Source: Mesorhizobium sp. (GTDB taxonomy: Bacteria > Pseudomonadota > Alphaproteobacteria > Rhizobiales > Rhizobiaceae). Taken from it: a stretch of DNA of 35,991 nucleotides. Where the stretch lies: assembly GCF_004962925.1 (NCBI RefSeq), contig NZ_SUEO01000008.1, forward strand, positions 7,387 through 43,377, read 5' to 3'. How positions within the stretch are numbered: the first letter of the stretch is position 1; every line of letters begins with the position of its first letter. Below are positions 25,246 through 33,229 of the stretch, piece by piece. The position numbers and the translations under genes were made by a program. A model generated the notes under the pieces. It saw only the letters and a program-made list of their open reading frames with translations, was not told where the DNA came from and did not search any database.

Positions 25246-25299
25246 TTGCATCTCATATAAGCTCACATGCAAAGGGCGAGAATGCCTTGCAAAATGCAA
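25246..25299. promoter_or_regulatory. Clustered TTGCAT/ATGCAA half-sites upstream of a small exported protein
   Basis: TTGCAT at 25246-25251 faces ATGCAA at 25267-25272 (15-bp spacer), and TTGCAAAATGCAA at 25287-25299 gives a second, tighter inverted pair. The cluster ends 29 bp before the ATG at 25329, a place where a promoter and regulator site would be expected. No regulator is assigned. Confidence 0.3.
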
Positions 25300-25328
25300 C
25301 AGAGGCGGTGGAAACACCGATATTGCAA

Positions 25329-25592
25329 ATGTGGAAGTCTCTCGTCGCCGCCATCGCTTTTCTTGCCGTGGGCGGTTCAGCCTTCGCCGCCAGCGCGACC
25401 AACAAGGACGCTGAGACCCGCACGCTGGTCGTGACCGAAGGCGGTGGCAAAACGGAGCTGGCGCTGGCCGCCGGAGAAACCGCGGAATTCTGCCCGAGCG
25501 GGTGTTTCGTTACCATGCCGAATGGCGACCTCGAGGCGCTGACCGGTTCGGAAACGATCGAAATCTCAGGCGGTGTCGCCCGTATCAAATAA
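25329..25592 (+). CDS. Small exported hypothetical protein
   Basis: The 87-aa product begins MWKSLVAAIAFLAVGGSAFA, a clear Sec signal peptide with cleavage after AFA (about residue 20). The mature chain is about 65 residues, rich in E, T and G, with two cysteines in CPSGCF that could form a disulfide. I do not recognise a named domain. An upstream in-frame ATG at 25221 would put 36 residues before the signal peptide, so 25329 is preferred. It stands alone and is followed by a strong intrinsic terminator, so it is probably transcribed from its own promoter. A periplasmic location is likely; its function is unknown. Confidence 0.78.
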   Translation: MWKSLVAAIAFLAVGGSAFAASATNKDAETRTLVVTEGGGKTELALAAGETAEFCPSGCFVTMPNGDLEALTGSETIEISGGVARIK

Positions 25593-25624
25593 CCCGCATC
25601 AAGTAACATTGACTGCTTGTTTCG

Positions 25625-25651
25625 AAGGCCGGGCAAATGCCCGGCCTTTTT
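25625..25651 (+). terminator. Rho-independent terminator
   Basis: AAGGCCGGGC (25625-25634) pairs perfectly with GCCCGGCCTT (25639-25648) around an AAAT loop and is followed by a run of T's to 25651. It lies 33 bp after the stop of the small exported protein gene. Confidence 0.9.
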
Positions 25652-25795
25652 ATCGTTTCGGGTCATTGATGCTTAACGATGAACAGGGAAATACCGTCAC
25701 GCAGGCCAAGCCAGGCTGGGCGTTTTAACGTTCGCTGCGCTGTTCCCCGCTATATCGGGCCGAAGACGCCGAAGCACGGCGCGGGTTTTTGATCG

Positions 25796-25836
25796 GCATA
25801 GATCCTTTCCGAAAAAATCGGTTTTCGGGGTCATGC
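25796..25836. repeat. Palindromic intergenic repeat (family A, right half only)
   Basis: GCAT-AGATCC (25796-25805) and GGGGTCATGC (25827-25836) bracket CCGAAAA/TTTTCGG. This matches the right half of the units at 16447-16489 and 33062-33108. The left hairpin half is missing. It lies 25 bp before the HAD-UbiA gene. Confidence 0.68.
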
Positions 25837-25860
25837 GCTTTTAGGCAGGGCAACGAAAAA

Positions 25861-27294
25861 ATGGACGCGCGGTCGGACAGGAACGCAATCCCGCTTGCGG
25901 TCGATCTCGATGGCACGCTGATCGCGACGGACCTGTTGTGGGAAGGGCTGTTCATCCTTCTCAAGAAGAATCCGCTCTATATTTTCCTCGTGCCGTTCTG
26001 GCTTGCCGGCGGGCCGGCGCGGTTGAAGCAGGCCATCGCTCAACGCGTCGACATCGACCCCGCATCGCTGCCTTACCGCGAGGCGCTGCTTCAGCGCCTT
26101 CGCACCGAACATGGCGAGGGCCGCCAGATCGTGCTGGCGACCGGCACGCCACGCAAATTCGCCGAGGCGATCGCCGCGCATCTCGGGATATTCGATCGCG
26201 TCCTGGCGACCGATGGCCCCTACAACATGACTGCAGGCAGAAAACGCGCTTCGCTTGTCGCCGCCTATGGCGATGGCGGCTTCGACTATGCCGGAAACAG
26301 CCGGCACGACCTTAGCGTGTTCGACGCCGCGCGCACGGCAATCGTCGTCGCGCCCGACCGCCATGCCGCGCGTTGGCAGGCCGCGCACAGTGCCGAATTG
26401 GTGCTCGCGCCGAAGCCGACATTCAGGACCATCGTCAAGATGCTGCGTGTTCATCAGTGGCTGAAGAACTCGCTGATCGCGGTGCCGATGGTGCTATCGC
26501 ACGAATACTTCAACGCGGACATGATCTGGGAATGCTTGCTGGCATTCGTCTCGTTCAGTGCGGTCGCTTCCGCCATCTACATCCTCAATGATTTCTTCGA
26601 TCTCGCGCTCGACCGCAAACATCTGACCAAGCGCAACCGGCCATTCGCCAGCGGCGCGCTGTCGATCCCGTTCGGCCTCGGTTCGATGGCAGTGCTGCTT
26701 GCAATAGGCGTTGGAGCAGGGCTTCTGCTGCCGGTCGAATTCCTCGGCGTGCTCGGCGGCTACATCATCGTCACCACCGCCTATTCGCTGTCGTTCAAGC
26801 GCATGCTTCTGATCGACGTGCTGACGTTGGCCGGTCTCTACACAATCCGCGTTCTGGCGGGCGCCGCGGCGACCGGCGTCGACGTCTCGTTCTGGCTGCT
26901 GGCCTTCTCGATCTTCTTTTTCCTGTCGCTGGCGCTGGTGAAGCGTTTCGTCGAACTGCGCACGACCGCCATTCCGGTCGGCGAGCGCATTGCCGGCCGC
27001 GGCTACCGCACCGAAGACCAGGAGATCGTCGCCCAGGCCGGCATGGCCTCGGCCTTTTCCTCGGCACTGGTGCTGGCGCTCTATATGGACAGCGTTGCGG
27101 TGCGCGAACTCTATCCGCGCCCCTGGCTGGTCTGGCCGCTGGCCCCGATCGTGCTCTACCTGACCATGCGCGTCTGGATACTCGCCCGCCGCGACGAGAT
27201 GCACGACGATCCGGTCGTCTTCATCATCCGCGACTGGCGCAGCCAGATCGTCGTGCTCATCGGCGCGGTGTTTCTGGTCGCCGGAGGCTGGTAG
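25861..27294 (+). CDS. HAD phosphatase-UbiA prenyltransferase fusion (DPPR synthase-like)
   Basis: The 477-aa protein joins two domains. Residues 10-180 are an HAD hydrolase: DLDGT (15-19) with the nucleophile D15, T94/T96 in VLATGTPR, K129 and an acidic motif near D150. Residues 190-477 are a UbiA-type membrane prenyltransferase with the NDxxDxxxD motif (N243, D244, D247, D251) and about eight or nine membrane helices. In Mycobacterium, a UbiA enzyme (Rv3806c) moves phosphoribose from PRPP to decaprenyl phosphate, and a phosphatase removes the 5-phosphate. Azorhizobium NoeC and NoeP are similar separate proteins. The fusion would do both steps. The next gene is DprE1-like, two bases downstream, which strongly supports this role. 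The ATG at 25861 gives the expected N-terminus. Confidence 0.88.
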   Translation: MDARSDRNAIPLAVDLDGTLIATDLLWEGLFILLKKNPLYIFLVPFWLAGGPARLKQAIAQRVDIDPASLPYREALLQRLRTEHGEGRQIVLATGTPRKFAEAIAAHLGIFDRVLATDGPYNMTAGRKRASLVAAYGDGGFDYAGNSRHDLSVFDAARTAIVVAPDRHAARWQAAHSAELVLAPKPTFRTIVKMLRVHQWLKNSLIAVPMVLSHEYFNADMIWECLLAFVSFSAVASAIYILNDFFDLALDRKHLTKRNRPFASGALSIPFGLGSMAVLLAIGVGAGLLLPVEFLGVLGGYIIVTTAYSLSFKRMLLIDVLTLAGLYTIRVLAGAAATGVDVSFWLLAFSIFFFLSLALVKRFVELRTTAIPVGERIAGRGYRTEDQEIVAQAGMASAFSSALVLALYMDSVAVRELYPRPWLVWPLAPIVLYLTMRVWILARRDEMHDDPVVFIIRDWRSQIVVLIGAVFLVAGGW

Positions 27295-27296
27295 GC

Positions 27297-28685
27297 ATGG
27301 CGAAGGAGCGTTTCCAGAGCTTCGGCCTTGCCACGCCGCCGGCACTCGCTGTGATCCCGGCGGACGAAGCTGTTGCGTTGCTGAAGAGCGGCAAGGCGAC
27401 AAGAAACGCCTTGCTCGCTTACGGCAACGGCCGCTCCTATGGCGATTCCTGCCAGAACGAGGCCGGCAAGGTCGTAGACATGCGGCCGCTGAATCGCATC
27501 CGCGCCTTTAATGCCGAGACCGGCGTGATGGAGGCCGAGGCCGGTGTGCTTCTGCCCGACATCATCGCCCTTGCAGCGCCACACGGCTTCTTTCCGGCCG
27601 TCGTTCCTGGCACGCAGTTCGTCACGCTCGGCGGTGCCATCGCCAATGATGTTCACGGCAAGAACCATCACCGGCGCGGCACCTTCGGCTGCCATGTTGA
27701 ATCCTTCACGCTGCTCAGATCGGATGGACGGACCCACTACTGCTCGGCCACCGACAACGCACGCCTGTTTGCTGCAACGATCGGCGGCATGGGGCTGACC
27801 GGACTGATCCTGTCGGCATCGATCCGGCTGATGCGGGTGCCATCGCTCGACATCGTCGAGACGGCGACGCCGTTCCGCGACCTCGGCGAATTCTTCGAGC
27901 TTGCCGAAGCGGCCGACCGGGCCAACGAATACGTCGTGGCCTGGATCGACCAGCTTGCCGGCGGCCACGGCCGTGGGCGCGGGCTGCTGTTCACCGGCAA
28001 TCACGCCGAGCATGGCTCCCATGTGGCCTTGCGTGCAGGCGGGAATCTTTCGGTGCCGTTCCAGCCGCCGTTCAATGTGCTCAACCGGCCGTTCCTGACT
28101 GCCTTCAACGCCGCCTACCGGTGGAAGAAAGGCCGGTCTACGGCGCCGGGCCGGGTCGGCTACCAGGGCTTTTTCTTTCCGCTCGACGGCATCGGCAACT
28201 GGAACCGGCTCTACGGACCGAACGGGCTTTTCCAGCATCAGAGCGTGGTGCCGGAAGATGTCGCGCGTCGGGCGGTGCCGGCGCTGCTTGCGGCGGCAAA
28301 GCGGGCCGGGCAGGGATCGTTCCTGACAGTCCTGAAGCGCTTCGGCTCGATCCGCTCGCCGGCACTGCTGTCGTTCCCGCGACCGGGTTTCACGCTGACG
28401 CTGGATTTTCCCAACCGTGGCCGGGCGACGCTGGCGCTGCTGAAAGAGCTCGACCAAATCACGGTCGAGGCCGGTGGCGCGGTCAATCCTTACAAGGACG
28501 CCCGAATGGGCGCCGCCGTTTTCGCCGCGTCATTCCCGGAATGGCAGCGCCTCGAAGCCATGCGCGACCCCGCCTTCATGTCGAGCTTCTGGGCGCGAAC
28601 GGCGAAAAAGCTCGACGCGCGACGTGGCGCCGCCGAAGCCGCGGAATCAATAAAATCGAACAGTTCATGGTTAATGGATCGATAA
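27297..28685 (+). CDS. DprE1-like decaprenylphosphoryl-ribose 2-oxidase (FAD)
   Basis: The 462-aa flavoprotein has the size of mycobacterial DprE1. GNGRSYGDSCQN (43-54) and GGAIANDVHGKNHHRRGTFG (112-131) are near-exact forms of the DprE1 FAD-binding motifs. DprE1 oxidises the 2'-hydroxyl of decaprenyl-phosphoryl-ribose to a keto intermediate, which DprE2 then reduces to the arabinose form. NoeH in Azorhizobium has the same role in Nod factor arabinosylation. Start and GGAGG ribosome site are clear, and it is only two bases after the HAD-UbiA gene, so both are cotranscribed. No separate short-chain DprE2 gene is next to it; the epimerase further on is an extended SDR. It is probably cytosolic or membrane-associated. 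Confidence 0.9.
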   Translation: MAKERFQSFGLATPPALAVIPADEAVALLKSGKATRNALLAYGNGRSYGDSCQNEAGKVVDMRPLNRIRAFNAETGVMEAEAGVLLPDIIALAAPHGFFPAVVPGTQFVTLGGAIANDVHGKNHHRRGTFGCHVESFTLLRSDGRTHYCSATDNARLFAATIGGMGLTGLILSASIRLMRVPSLDIVETATPFRDLGEFFELAEAADRANEYVVAWIDQLAGGHGRGRGLLFTGNHAEHGSHVALRAGGNLSVPFQPPFNVLNRPFLTAFNAAYRWKKGRSTAPGRVGYQGFFFPLDGIGNWNRLYGPNGLFQHQSVVPEDVARRAVPALLAAAKRAGQGSFLTVLKRFGSIRSPALLSFPRPGFTLTLDFPNRGRATLALLKELDQITVEAGGAVNPYKDARMGAAVFAASFPEWQRLEAMRDPAFMSSFWARTAKKLDARRGAAEAAESIKSNSSWLMDR

Positions 28686-28769
28686 GGTCAAGCTTTCTTC
28701 ACGGTTTTCTGTGCTTCACGAAATATTTGCACGTTTTTAATAGAACGGCGAAGGGTTGATGGAAAAGAC

Positions 28770-29201
28770 ATGAAATACATCGTCTTCATTCTGTTCACGG
28801 TCATGACCAACGCCGCTGCGCAGCTCATGCTGAAGCAGGGCATGATGTCGCTCGGCCAGATTTCCTTTGAGGGCACCAATCCATTGCTGAAGCTGTTGCA
28901 GATTGTCTTCAGCCCATGGGTTTTCCTCGGCCTGTGCACCTTCGTCATCTCGATGGCGTCGCACCTCTATGTGCTATCCAAGGTCGAGCTCAGTTTCGCA
29001 TACCCGTTCCTCAGCCTCGCCTATGTCGCTGTTGCGATCTTCGCCTATTTCGTCTTCCGCGAGGACCTTAATGGCTGGCGTATCGCCGGCATCGCTTTCA
29101 TCTGCGTCGGCACGGTGCTGATCGCGCAGAGTGGGCGCGGGCATGACGAGGAAACGGCCTCCCTTTCGTCCGACAAGATTCACAGCGGGACCGTTCGATG
29201 A
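28770..29201 (+). CDS. SMR/EamA-type small membrane protein, probable lipid-linked sugar flippase
   Basis: The 143-aa protein has four membrane helices and the SMR/EmrE family look: MKYIVFILFTVMTNAAAQLM at the start and VELSFAYPFLSLAYVAVAIF in helix 3, then GWRIAGIAFICVGTVLIAQS. EmrE exports drugs, while the closely built ArnE/ArnF pair flips undecaprenyl-phosphate-aminoarabinose across the inner membrane. Its place between lipid-linked sugar enzymes argues for the flippase role. The C-terminal tail of about 25 residues is polar and unusual for EmrE. The ATG at 28770 has a GGAAAAGA site. The next gene overlaps by four bases, so the locus continues as one operon despite the 84-bp gap before this gene. 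Confidence 0.85.
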   Translation: MKYIVFILFTVMTNAAAQLMLKQGMMSLGQISFEGTNPLLKLLQIVFSPWVFLGLCTFVISMASHLYVLSKVELSFAYPFLSLAYVAVAIFAYFVFREDLNGWRIAGIAFICVGTVLIAQSGRGHDEETASLSSDKIHSGTVR

Positions 29202-30205
29202 GACATGTGATCTTCGGCGGTGACGGCTTCGTCGGCCGCCACCTTGCCCCGAAACTAATGGCCGACGGCGAGGAGGTGGTTGTTGCCGATATCGCTAAAA
29301 GCGATCTGCCGCATTACCGCTCGGTCCGCACTGTCAGGTGCGACGTCACTGATCCGGCATCGGTCGCTTCGGTCGGGCTGAAGGCCGACGACATGGTCTA
29401 CAATCTGTCGGCGAAAATGCTGTCGCCGATCCAGGTGCGCGCCAAACGCCACGAGTTCTTCTTCCCGGTGAATTTCCACGGCACCGAGCATATCATACAG
29501 GCGATGGACAGAGCCGGCGCGCCCAAGCTTGTCCATTACACGACCGACATGATCTACGGCCACACGGTCACGCAGCCGATGACGGAGGAACATCCGGTCG
29601 CGCCGCTCGGCGAATATGGCTGGTCGAAGCAGAAGACGGAGGAGCTGGCCGCCGAATGGCGCAAGCGCGGCATGTCGATCTCGCTGTTTCGGCCGCGCCT
29701 CATCATCGGCCCCGGCCGCCTCGGCATCCTCGAAAAACTGTTCAAGCTGATCGACTGGAACCTTCCGGTGCCGATGATCGGCTCGGGCAAGAACCCCTAT
29801 CAGTTCATCTCGGTATTCGACTGCGCCGAGGCGGCGCGCGCCGCCTGGATGGCCGGCGTGCCTGACGAGGCTTATAATCTCGGCTCGCTCAACCCGCCGC
29901 CGGTCAGGAAACTGCTCGGCGACCTGATCAGGCATGCCGGTTCGAAGTCGATCCTGATCCCAACACCGGGCTGGGCGGTCAAGCGCACGCTCGACCTGCT
30001 CGACCTCTTGAATATGCCGATCATGGATCCGGAGCAGTATCTGATCGCCGACGAGGATTGCGTGCTCGACGTGTCCAAGGCCGAACGCCAGCTCGGCTGG
30101 GTGCCGCAATATCGCGACGAGGACATGCTGATCGCCGCTTACAGCGAATATCGCGCCAAGAAAGACGGCCATGCCGTCGCCGCCAAACATGTGCCCGCCG
30201 AGTGA
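29198..30205 (+). CDS. NAD-dependent epimerase/dehydratase family protein (extended SDR)
   Basis: The 335-aa enzyme has the extended-SDR nucleotide motif GGDGFVG (7-13) at its N-terminus, and a catalytic YxxxK (Y140, K144) in GEYGWSKQKTEE, with T115 in HYTTDMIYG as the likely third residue. The C-terminal part has a 3-beta-HSD-like substrate region. Enzymes of the fold epimerise, dehydrate or reduce sugars and polyprenyl-like substrates with NAD(P). Here it may reduce or epimerise the keto-pentose produced by the DprE1-like oxidase, but this is inferred from place. It overlaps the flippase gene (ATGA) and is followed 23 bp later by the aminotransferase gene. Confidence 0.88.
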   Translation: MRHVIFGGDGFVGRHLAPKLMADGEEVVVADIAKSDLPHYRSVRTVRCDVTDPASVASVGLKADDMVYNLSAKMLSPIQVRAKRHEFFFPVNFHGTEHIIQAMDRAGAPKLVHYTTDMIYGHTVTQPMTEEHPVAPLGEYGWSKQKTEELAAEWRKRGMSISLFRPRLIIGPGRLGILEKLFKLIDWNLPVPMIGSGKNPYQFISVFDCAEAARAAWMAGVPDEAYNLGSLNPPPVRKLLGDLIRHAGSKSILIPTPGWAVKRTLDLLDLLNMPIMDPEQYLIADEDCVLDVSKAERQLGWVPQYRDEDMLIAAYSEYRAKKDGHAVAAKHVPAE

Positions 30206-30228
30206 AGGGCCTGCAGGAGACTCTCGAG

Positions 30229-31701
30229 ATGACCGTCATGACCAGGCCAGACCACACGACTGCACGCACCACGGTCAGCGCGCCGGCGCTTTCGCCCGCT
30301 ACCACCGCCAAGCCCGATTTGATCAGTGTCGAGCAGGCCAAGGCGATGGACGTCGCGCGCATGACCGACCTGTTCAAGGCGCATCTCAATCCCGGCCAGC
30401 TGCATTTCATGAAGCTGCTCGGCTTCCACAAGATCAAGATCGAGCGCGCCGAGGGTATGTTCTACATCGACCAGAACGGCCGCAGGATCCTGGATTTCTT
30501 CGGCGGCTTCGGCTCGCTGGCCTTCGGCCACAATCACCCGCGCCTTCTCGAGGCGCGTAAAAAGTTCCAGGAGGAGAAGCGGCAGGAGATCGCCATCGCC
30601 TTCATGTCGCAATATGCGGCGGCCCTGGGACACAATCTCGCCAAATGCTCGCCCGGCGATCTCGACATGGTGTTTCTGGGCTCGTCCGGCTCGGAAGCCA
30701 TGGAGGCGGCGGTGAAGCTCGCCGAGCGCGCCGCCGGCCCCAAGCGGCCGAAGGTCGTCTATGCCGAAAATTCCTTCCACGGCAAGACCAAGGGCGTGCT
30801 GGCGATCACCGACGGCTCGCTCTACCGCGCCGACTTCAAGGTCGCCGACAATGTCGTGCGTATCCCGTTCGCCGACATCGAGGCGGTCGAGCGCACGTTC
30901 CGCTCCGATCCAGAGGTCGGCGTCATCGTGCTGGAAACCATCCAGGGCGGTGGCGGCATCATCCAGGCGCCTGCCGAATACTGGCAGAAGCTGCGCGCGC
31001 TCTGCGACCAGTATGGCGTGCTGTGGGTGGCCGACGAGGTGCAGTGCGGCTACGGACGCACCGGCCGCTTCTATGCCTTCGAGCATTACGGCGTCGTTCC
31101 TGACGTGACGGCGCTGGCAAAGTCGCTCGGTGGCGGCAAGGCGGCGGTCGGCGCGATGATCGCCAGGCGCGAGGTCTACATGAAGGCCTATGGCACGCCG
31201 AAGACGGCGATGATCCACGCCATGGCGACCTTCGGCGGCATGGGCGAGGCCTGTGTCACCTCGATCGAGGCGCTCAACGTGCTTTACGACGAGGGGCTCA
31301 TCGACAACGCCGCGGTGACCGGCGACTACCTGCTGCAACGCCTGCAGGCACTGAGGGAAAAATACCCGAAGATTATCAAGGACGCCCGCGGCAAAGGCTT
31401 GATGGTCGGGCTGGAATTCCACGACTTTTCGCAGACCTTGCCGATGGTGCTGCGGCCTGTGGTCAGCGTGCTTGATGACAAGCTGAAGGGATCCTTGTCC
31501 GGCTTCGTCGGAGCGCTGCTGCTGCGCGACTATGACGTGCTCGTCGCCTTCACCGAATACAATCGCAACGTCATCCGTCTCGAACCGCCGCTGATCTGCC
31601 AGCGCGAACATGTCGACCGCTTTGTCGAGGCGCTCGACAGCCTGCTGTCGCGCGGCATCGTGTCGATCGTGAAGGATTTCGTCAAAAGCCAAGTCCGCTA
31701 G
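30229..31701 (+). CDS. Class III aminotransferase
   Basis: The 490-aa enzyme has fold-type I class III landmarks: LDFFGGFGSLAFGHNHPR (88-105), FLGSSGSEAMEAAVKLAER for phosphate binding, the cofactor aspartate in ADEVQCGYGRTG (D269) and the Schiff-base lysine in ALAKSLGGG (K298). It is longer than most family members, with an extra ~70 residues before the catalytic core. The ATG at 30229 has AGGAGA at good spacing and replaces a longer frame from 30058 that overlaps the epimerase. The family acts on omega-amines, ornithine, aminobutyrate and some ketoacids. Inside this locus, amination of a keto-sugar is an attractive guess, but sugar aminotransferases usually belong to another family, so it is open. 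Confidence 0.9.
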   Translation: MTVMTRPDHTTARTTVSAPALSPATTAKPDLISVEQAKAMDVARMTDLFKAHLNPGQLHFMKLLGFHKIKIERAEGMFYIDQNGRRILDFFGGFGSLAFGHNHPRLLEARKKFQEEKRQEIAIAFMSQYAAALGHNLAKCSPGDLDMVFLGSSGSEAMEAAVKLAERAAGPKRPKVVYAENSFHGKTKGVLAITDGSLYRADFKVADNVVRIPFADIEAVERTFRSDPEVGVIVLETIQGGGGIIQAPAEYWQKLRALCDQYGVLWVADEVQCGYGRTGRFYAFEHYGVVPDVTALAKSLGGGKAAVGAMIARREVYMKAYGTPKTAMIHAMATFGGMGEACVTSIEALNVLYDEGLIDNAAVTGDYLLQRLQALREKYPKIIKDARGKGLMVGLEFHDFSQTLPMVLRPVVSVLDDKLKGSLSGFVGALLLRDYDVLVAFTEYNRNVIRLEPPLICQREHVDRFVEALDSLLSRGIVSIVKDFVKSQVR

Positions 31702-31722
31702 GCAGGTCCGCTGAGCGAAACC

Positions 31723-32952
31723 ATGCTGACCAAATCTCCCGTTCCGACAAACCTGCTCGACCGGCTCACCGAGGCCGGTCTGGCGTGGGGCGAGGGCACC
31801 TATGCGCGTCTTGCCGCACCGATCGGGGTGGCGGCCTTTGCGCTCTACATCCTTTTGACCGCCGCGATGGCATGGTTCATGCCCGACGCCAATTGGGATA
31901 TGCTGCCCTATCTCGCGATTGCCGAAGAAGGCACCTATCCGGATGTGCAGGCGCTGCACGACTATGCCTATGGCACGGTCAGGGACGGTGTGTCGGCTGG
32001 CGAGTACAAGACACTGACGGACGACAGCGGTGGCTTCCGCAGCCATATGGCCGGGAATGCCGTCGACTTCCATTCGCTGCTCGGCATGTACCGGATCAAG
32101 TTCCTCTACGCCGAGATACTCTCCACCATGAGCGCGGTGATGTCGCCGGTCGATGCGATGCGCGCGGTCTCGGTATTGTCGGTGCTGCTGTTCGGTGCGA
32201 TCGCGCTGCTCTGGTTGCATGCGGAAGGCGCGCTGGCGCTGGCGCCGGTTACCGGCGCGATGCTGATCATGGCCGAATTCGGCGACGCGGCGCGCGCCGC
32301 GACGCCGGATCTGCTGTGCTCGGCCCTGTTCCTCGGCGGGCTTTTTGCCTATGTGCGCGGTCGCGAGGTGGCCCCCGCAATTCTGCTCTTCCTCGCCTTC
32401 ATGGCGCGACCCGACAACATCGTCTTCCTTGCCATCTTCGCCGTGCTGCTGGTCGCCTTCCGGCAGAAAGCGTGGGGCGCGCTGGCCGGCTTCGCCGCCT
32501 CCCTGGTCGCCTATTTCGCCATCTCGCATTGGGCGCAGCATCCCGGCTGGTGGCCGCATCTGTGGTTCTCCAGCATCGAGCAGCACTACAATATGAACGG
32601 CTTCGATCCGCCGTTCTCGGGTGTCGCCTATCTCCGGGCTTTTGCCGCCTCCCTGGTACGCGCCGTCAGCCTGAACAGCTGGGTCGGCGTCTCGGTGCTG
32701 GCTCTGGCGGGGTGGTATGCGGCCAGCCGCGCCGGTTTCAGGCTCGACCGCCGCGCCGGCATCCTGTTTGCGGCATTGGTGCTCGGCGTTCTGGCCAAGT
32801 TCACCGTCTTCCCGATCCACGACACCCGCATCTACTTTCCCAACCTGATCCCGCCGTTCCTGCTGCTCGCCGGCCCATTCATGGCGCTGTGGGGAAGCAT
32901 CAAAGGGCGTCGCGCCGCAGTGCTGCACATCGTTCCGGGGGATAGGTCATGA
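31723..32952 (+). CDS. Polytopic membrane protein, probable GT-C-type glycosyltransferase
   Basis: The 409-aa protein has about nine hydrophobic helices. After helix 1 (about 33-52) a periplasmic loop begins MPDANWDML, with acidic residues D55 and D59 and a further polar stretch of about 90 residues. An acidic first loop is the feature of GT-C glycosyltransferases such as ArnT and the mycobacterial arabinofuranosyltransferases, which use polyprenyl-phosphate sugars as donors. No known family name can be given from sequence alone. It is the last gene of the presumed lipid-linked pentose locus, 21 bp after the aminotransferase gene. I infer that it transfers the sugar to an envelope acceptor. 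A membrane carrier or polymerase would be the alternative. Confidence 0.7.
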   Translation: MLTKSPVPTNLLDRLTEAGLAWGEGTYARLAAPIGVAAFALYILLTAAMAWFMPDANWDMLPYLAIAEEGTYPDVQALHDYAYGTVRDGVSAGEYKTLTDDSGGFRSHMAGNAVDFHSLLGMYRIKFLYAEILSTMSAVMSPVDAMRAVSVLSVLLFGAIALLWLHAEGALALAPVTGAMLIMAEFGDAARAATPDLLCSALFLGGLFAYVRGREVAPAILLFLAFMARPDNIVFLAIFAVLLVAFRQKAWGALAGFAASLVAYFAISHWAQHPGWWPHLWFSSIEQHYNMNGFDPPFSGVAYLRAFAASLVRAVSLNSWVGVSVLALAGWYAASRAGFRLDRRAGILFAALVLGVLAKFTVFPIHDTRIYFPNLIPPFLLLAGPFMALWGSIKGRRAAVLHIVPGDRS

Positions 32953-33016
32953 GTTCCGTCTCCAGCCTGGAGCGCATCATTTCTCCTTGAAGCCGCTGAT
33001 CTCAACTGCAGTGCCA

Positions 33017-33108
33017 CGCGTCCTTTTGGACGCGCAAAGGACGCCGTAGAACTTCTTTCTGCGCATGATCCCAGCGAAAATCGATTCCGAATTTTCGGGG
33101 TTATGCGC
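33017..33108. repeat. Compound palindromic intergenic repeat (family A)
   Basis: The hairpin CGCGTCC-TTTT-GGACGCG (33017-33034) is followed by GCATGATCC...CGGGGTTATGCG (33062-33108) with GCGAAAATCG/CCGAATTTTCGG inside. It is the same two-part unit as at 16398-16489. It lies in the 277-bp gap between the GT-C gene and the FAD/GcvT gene; I see no other gene in the gap. Confidence 0.72.
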
Positions 33109-33229
33109 CGGGGTCGCGCCGCACCTGCGGCGTGTCGCAAACAGGCGGTAGCGCGATGGCCGTCGCCTGCATATTGTGCGCCGGTCAAGCGGGCGCCGGC
33201 GCCTGCAACAGCACTTGGAGTCGCGGGCA

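Noticed and set aside
25741..25790. Possible second terminator (CGCCG-AAGCA-CGGCG followed by CGGG and T's)
   Set aside because: The stem is only five base pairs, the T-tract is separated by CGGG, and no gene ends just before it.
30139..32928. Very long open frame on the minus strand (about 930 codons)
   Set aside because: It is antisense to the class III aminotransferase and GT-C genes, spans two genes and their gap, and its product is a low-complexity R/H/G/Q/D-rich chain without domain motifs. GC-rich codon bias leaves such frames open.
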